This document shows, piece after piece, positions 8,502-12,033 of a DNA stretch of 12,033 nt. Source of the DNA: Thermoleophilia bacterium. Lineage in GTDB: Bacteria; Actinomycetota; Thermoleophilia; Gaiellales; Gaiellaceae. The stretch's first letter is position 1. Each line of letters opens with the position of its first letter. Under the pieces are notes generated by a model. The model did no database searches. It saw only the letters and a program-made list of their open reading frames with translations, and was not told the origin of the DNA. The stretch spans positions 1 through 12,033 of the forward strand of contig JAICLM010000038.1 in assembly GCA_025927435.1 (NCBI GenBank), written 5' to 3'. Position numbers and translations under genes: made by a program.

Positions 8502-9916
8502 CAGGGCTGAGCGGGCGGTAGTCCCTGGCTGCGCAGCTCCCGGGCCGCGAGCGCGATCCCGATCTGCAACTCGGTGAGCGGCGATGCTTCACCGGTCGGG
8601 GCGGTGGTGAGCGCCGCCTTGACCTGCGCGGCCTTTCGTGTCGCTGCCTCCTCGACGAGGGCGTCCCGGCCGGGGGCGGGCCTGGGCGTCGTTTCGGTCA
8701 GGAGCCCGCCGAGATCGTTGGCGACCTTGGTTCGCTTTCCCATGTAGTGGGGGTGGCCGGAGTCGAGCCAGGCGAGCAGCTGGGGAAGGTGAGAGTGATG
8801 CTCCTCGAGATCCGCTTCGCCGCAGAAGCGGAGCAGGATCGTCTTGATGATCGACGTGTGGTCGAAGACGGTGTGCGAGACGGACGCGCGGGCGACCCAG
8901 GGCGAGACCACGAGCGCGGGAACGCGGATGCCGTATTGACCGAACAGTGCAGGGTCGTCGTCCTCGGCCGCGGGCGGCAGCACGTGGTCGTGGAAGCCGC
9001 CGTGCTCGTCGTAGGTGATCACGAGCAGCGTCTTCTCCCAGAGCGGCCCGGACGCGAGCGCGTGGTAGACCGAGAGCACGAGCAGCTGCCCGTCCCGCAC
9101 GTCCGACGGCGGGTGGTCGTCGTTCGAGTCGCCGCCGTACAGGGTCGAGTCCTTGAAGTTGGGGTCGATCCACGAGACCGCCGGCAACTTCCCCCGCGCT
9201 GCGTCCTCGAGGAAGCTCGAGCTCGCCTCGTCGATCAGCGGCAGCTCCTTCAACCTGGTCTTCCACGACAACTTCGTCTTGTCCACGTAGGCGAAGCGGT
9301 CCCAGTGCGTGAGCCAGTAGTGCTTGTCGACGCAGCGCAGGGTGCCGGGGTCGTACGAGTACCAACGCCAGGGCACGTCGTGCGCGTCGAGGTGCCGGAC
9401 GAACGCCGGGAGGTCGTAGAACGGCGCTTCGCCCGAGGGCTTGTCGTCCCGCGTGCCGTCGGCGCGGCCGGCGATCGCGTACAACCGGTTGGGCCAGGTG
9501 GCGCCGGGAACCGAGCTGAACCAGCGGTCGCAGACGCAGAACTCGGCCGCCAGGTGGTCGTAGACGGGCAGGTCGGCGGCGTCGTAGTAGCCCATGACGA
9601 GGCCCGGGTCGTGGCCGGACACACCGCGCTGTGCGAGCTTCGCGGCAAAGCTGTCGACGAAGCCGCTCATCTCCCCGCCGGCGATCTGGACGCTCGTGGC
9701 CAAGCCCGAATGGTCGGGATCCTCGGCCGGCTCGAACGCCGTTCGGTCGAGATGGTGGATCGGATACGACCGGCCGCCGTAGTCATTCGTCATCCCCGCA
9801 CGCAGGCCGTCGACGTCCGCGCGACCACCCTCGAGGCTCAGGTAGCCGAGCATGTGGTCGAAAGACCGGTTCTCCATCATCAGGACGACGACGTGCTCGA
9901 TCTTCGCGAGGCTCAC
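8501..9916 (-). CDS. Phosphoesterase family protein (phospholipase C / acid phosphatase type)
   Basis: A 471-residue protein of the PF04185-type phosphoesterase family, which includes bacterial non-toxic phospholipases C and AcpA-type acid phosphatases and belongs to the alkaline-phosphatase-like fold. Landmarks are ENRSFDH (15-21) near the N terminus, the family's metal and nucleophile-region signature, DDHPPSD (266-272), DEHGGFHDHV (303-312) and FDHTS (351-355). The core ends near residue 395. A ~75-residue tail (397-471), Ala/Glu-rich and probably helical, follows. Unlike many family members it has no Tat or Sec signal: the catalytic motif begins at residue 15. The start is GTG 9916, overlapping the upstream stop as GTGA; a longer N terminus would run through the previous gene and is not needed for the domain. 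It sits between a membrane protein and a phospholipase D-like gene. The exact substrate cannot be read from the sequence. Confidence 0.9.
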   Translation of the reverse strand: MSLAKIEHVVVLMMENRSFDHMLGYLSLEGGRADVDGLRAGMTNDYGGRSYPIHHLDRTAFEPAEDPDHSGLATSVQIAGGEMSGFVDSFAAKLAQRGVSGHDPGLVMGYYDAADLPVYDHLAAEFCVCDRWFSSVPGATWPNRLYAIAGRADGTRDDKPSGEAPFYDLPAFVRHLDAHDVPWRWYSYDPGTLRCVDKHYWLTHWDRFAYVDKTKLSWKTRLKELPLIDEASSSFLEDAARGKLPAVSWIDPNFKDSTLYGGDSNDDHPPSDVRDGQLLVLSVYHALASGPLWEKTLLVITYDEHGGFHDHVLPPAAEDDDPALFGQYGIRVPALVVSPWVARASVSHTVFDHTSIIKTILLRFCGEADLEEHHSHLPQLLAWLDSGHPHYMGKRTKVANDLGGLLTETTPRPAPGRDALVEEAATRKAAQVKAALTTAPTGEASPLTELQIGIALAARELRSQGLPPAQP

Positions 9917-11052
9917 TTCGGCAGCACCGTCGCCTGCGCTTCCACGATGTCGCGGTAGAACGCCTCGCGGAGGTGCACCCCCAGCACCGCCGCCTGCGCT
10001 TTCGCGCGCGCGAGCAGACCGGCGCCGGTGACGCCGAAGAATCCGAGCACGGAGGCGGCGACCGCCGTGCCGGTCCGCGTGGTGTCGGAGCCGAGGGCGT
10101 AGCCCGCGGCCGCCATCAGCGCGATCCCGCCGAGGAGGAGAAAGGTCTCCAGCGGCAGGGTCTGCGCGACCCGGAGCGCCTGGCGGAACGCCAGCTTCAG
10201 CCCGAATCCCTTCGCGAACGAGATCGGATCCCGCGAGCCGAGGAGGACGTCGCGCCAGTTGTGCACCTGTCCCCGGAGTGCGACGAGGGCCGCCTCCGAC
10301 CGGTCCCGTACCTGATTGTCGGCCACGAGCGTGCACCAGCGGGTCAGGGGTCCGCGCACGGCCGAGCCGGTCAGAGGCGCGAATGCTCCCTCGAGCATCG
10401 CCAGGCAGGCGCCGAGCATCTGCTGGCGGCGCGGGCCGAGCAGGAACTCCCAGCTGCCGGGATGAGGCGGTGAGTCGGTCGACTCCAGGGTCGGCTTCGT
10501 CGCCGGCGCGGGAAGGTCGGGATCCAACGCCCAGAACGCCTCGGCGAGCCCGCGTCCGAGCTGGTAGGCCGCGAGCAGCTCGGCCGAGATGCCGAGGCCG
10601 TCCTGGATCTGCTCGTCCCAGTAATAGATCGCCTCCGACGCCGCCTCCCACGCCTTTGCGACCTCGCTTCCCGCCGGGAACGCGTCGGGCCGCACGGGAG
10701 CGCTGTCCTTTTCGGCGGCCGCGAGCTTCTGCTCGAGGTCTATGGCGAGCGCCTTGATCGTCTCGGGAGGCGACTCGTTCCGCTGCGGAAGGGGCTGGTT
10801 CAGAGCGAAGCGGTCCGCGAGCAGCCCCGCCGCCACGCGCGTCGCGATCTGCTGCTCGACGAGCGAGTGCTCCCCGCCGATCGGCAGCGCGTGGAACTCC
10901 TCGCGCGGGAACTGGTAATCGACCGTTCCCGGCGGCTCGACGTGGCCGTAGCGGAGCCGCCCCCGGAGCTCCGCCATCGACCAGCCGAGGTTCAGCGCAC
11001 CCCTGAGCTGCTCGAGCTCGACCGTCGTCGGCCGGGCCTGAGCGGCGCTCAC
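9913..11052 (-). CDS. Unrecognised protein with two C-terminal membrane segments
   Basis: A 379-residue protein that I do not recognise. The first ~290 residues look soluble and mostly helical. Trp/Tyr-rich patches are seen at 140-147 (AIYYWDEQ) and 172-175, and an acidic Pro-rich spacer at ~177-200. Two hydrophobic segments follow at about 301-320 and 327-347, joined by a short loop (SDTTRTG). A cytoplasm-suited amphipathic tail (348-379) with Lys/Arg and Glu ends the protein. A helical hairpin with both termini on the cytoplasmic side fits this pattern. The start is GTG 11052, which overlaps the patatin stop as GTGA; its own stop overlaps the phosphoesterase GTG in the same way. Position inside a lipase operon suggests it anchors, regulates or protects against the neighbouring enzymes; this is inference only. 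Confidence 0.75.
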   Translation of the reverse strand: MSAAQARPTTVELEQLRGALNLGWSMAELRGRLRYGHVEPPGTVDYQFPREEFHALPIGGEHSLVEQQIATRVAAGLLADRFALNQPLPQRNESPPETIKALAIDLEQKLAAAEKDSAPVRPDAFPAGSEVAKAWEAASEAIYYWDEQIQDGLGISAELLAAYQLGRGLAEAFWALDPDLPAPATKPTLESTDSPPHPGSWEFLLGPRRQQMLGACLAMLEGAFAPLTGSAVRGPLTRWCTLVADNQVRDRSEAALVALRGQVHNWRDVLLGSRDPISFAKGFGLKLAFRQALRVAQTLPLETFLLLGGIALMAAAGYALGSDTTRTGTAVAASVLGFFGVTGAGLLARAKAQAAVLGVHLREAFYRDIVEAQATVLPK

Positions 11053-12033
11053 CGCCCCACCGCGACCTCGTTCTGCTCCAGGGTCTTGCGGAACGAATTG
11101 ACGTATGCCTGCTGGTCGGGCGCGGTGAAGAAGTCGTGCGCGGCGTTCACGCCCCACGCGTACAGCGAGTCGGCCTCGGCCCTCGTGAGACCGAAGTCGG
11201 TGGTGCCGATCTGGTGCGTGGGAATCGAGACGGTGCGGGCCGAGACGACATGCTGCAGGTGCTCGCGATCCCAGGCCTCCGTGGCTGCGGAGAACATCGC
11301 CTTCAGCAGCGGCACCGCCCACAGCGGCCGCGGGATCTTCCGGTAGGGCAGCCCCTCCTCGACGTCCGAGCCTCCGTGGAGCCGGAACCCCCAGGTCGGC
11401 CGCTTCGGATTCGGACTGTCGAAGAGCCAGATCGGGAAGTTGGAGAGCAGTCCGCCGTCGACGACGTAGACGGGCTTGCCCTCACGATGGAGCACCACCG
11501 GCGTGAAGAGGAACGGGTAGCTCATGCTCATCCGCACCGCCTCGACGACCGGGAAACTCTCCTTGTCGAACGGCCTGCCGTTCTCGTCCGTGTAGTCGGG
11601 GAGGTCGTCAGGGAGGATGATCATGCGGCCCGTCGTGATGTCGGAGCCGATCACGTGCAGGCGGTGCTTCGCCCGCTCGTACTTCTCGTCGCTGATCTCG
11701 GGTACCTCTTCCCGCGGCGGCAGGTCGCGCCGCCTGACGTCGGCGAAGGTGAGCTCGCTCTTGTCCAGCTCCTTCGCCAGCGGCGACGCGGCGAGTTGCT
11801 CGCCCATCCACTCGAGGAAGTATCTGCCCGGCGCTGCCCCGCGCATCCGGAAGAGCGAGTTGAACAGTCCGCCGCCCCAGACCCCGCCCAAACCGGTGTC
11901 GGCGAAGCGCGAGTACTTCGCACCCGCGAGGAGCCTCTGGATGCCCGTGGCGTCGTAACCGGCCACGAGCAGCGCGGCGACGATCGAGCCCGCCGAGGTG
12001 CCGGCGACGTTGACCCACTCCTGCACGCCCGCG
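11049..12033 (-). CDS. Patatin-like phospholipase (acyl hydrolase), 5' end missing
   Basis: About 327 codons are visible; the start and the N-terminal glycine-rich oxyanion loop lie beyond the right edge. The fragment opens with a strand leading into VAGTSAGS, the GxSxG nucleophile elbow of patatins (Ser codon 11994-11996). The second catalytic residue is the Asp of VVDGGLLSNFPI (Asp codon 11457-11459), preceded by AVRMSMSYPFLFTPV, the usual patatin block before the DGG motif. Both residues of the Ser-Asp dyad are therefore present. Patatins hydrolyse acyl esters of phospholipids or neutral lipids; bacterial members include housekeeping lipases, injected toxins and defence effectors such as CapV. 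The last ~60 residues show no membrane segment. It is the first visible gene of the minus-strand operon and is coupled by GTGA to the membrane protein gene. Presence of a signal peptide cannot be judged. Confidence 0.92.
   Translation of the reverse strand, partial: AGVQEWVNVAGTSAGSIVAALLVAGYDATGIQRLLAGAKYSRFADTGLGGVWGGGLFNSLFRMRGAAPGRYFLEWMGEQLAASPLAKELDKSELTFADVRRRDLPPREEVPEISDEKYERAKHRLHVIGSDITTGRMIILPDDLPDYTDENGRPFDKESFPVVEAVRMSMSYPFLFTPVVLHREGKPVYVVDGGLLSNFPIWLFDSPNPKRPTWGFRLHGGSDVEEGLPYRKIPRPLWAVPLLKAMFSAATEAWDREHLQHVVSARTVSIPTHQIGTTDFGLTRAEADSLYAWGVNAAHDFFTAPDQQAYVNSFRKTLEQNEVAVGR

Noticed and set aside
8747..9958. 403-codon open frame on the plus strand opposite the phosphoesterase gene
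   Set aside because: This is a shadow frame with no recognisable motif; the minus strand carries the complete phosphoesterase signature.
9917..10651. N-terminal extension of the phosphoesterase frame
   Set aside because: The extra residues overlap the membrane protein gene and look like Arg/Gly/Ala shadow sequence. GTG 9916 gives the standard family N terminus just before ENRSFDH.
6831..12033. Type VI or extracellular contractile injection cargo, or a CBASS system
   Set aside because: Lipase families are shared with such systems, but no structural injection gene, PAAR/VgrG-like domain, or nucleotide cyclase is visible in the window. It is kept only as a hypothesis to test from flanking DNA.

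Overview
The window is strongly GC-rich, almost fully coding, and uses GTG as well as ATG starts with many start/stop overlaps. Together with the actinobacterial flavour of the proteins this suggests a high-GC actinobacterium, perhaps a soil lineage such as Thermoleophilia/Gaiellales. The lineage is inferred from style only; no rRNA or marker gene is present. The window holds two convergent operons and no stretch over 300 bases without a gene.

Plus strand, 1-6844: the 3' end of a histone-deacetylase-family (acetylpolyamine amidohydrolase/AcuC-like) gene overlaps an S66 (LD-carboxypeptidase/MccF-type) serine peptidase. Twenty-nine bases later begins a complete Dpp/Opp-type ABC importer: a family 5 lipoprotein binding protein, two permeases and two ATPases. 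Most junctions are ATGA overlaps, so the genes are probably co-transcribed and translationally coupled. The simplest reading is uptake of short peptides, possibly murein peptides, which the cytoplasmic S66 peptidase could trim. The substrate itself is not visible in the sequence.

Minus strand, 12033-6831 (read right to left): a patatin-like acyl hydrolase (5' end outside the window), an unrecognised protein with two C-terminal membrane segments, a phosphoesterase of the phospholipase C/acid phosphatase family, and a two-domain phospholipase D-like protein with its own N-terminal domain. The junctions are GTGA, GTGA and TGATG, so the four genes form a tight unit. Three unrelated folds that could each cut a different class of phospholipid bond (acyl ester; glycerol-phosphate; phosphate-headgroup) sit in one transcript with a membrane protein. 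The two complete enzymes show no signal peptide. This cassette is the most interesting part of the window; its role (lipid turnover, self-directed membrane attack as in defence, or cargo toxins) cannot be decided from sequence alone.

The two operons meet tail to tail with a 14-base overlap of coding sequence (6831-6844). The only terminator-like structure nearby is a weak hairpin.
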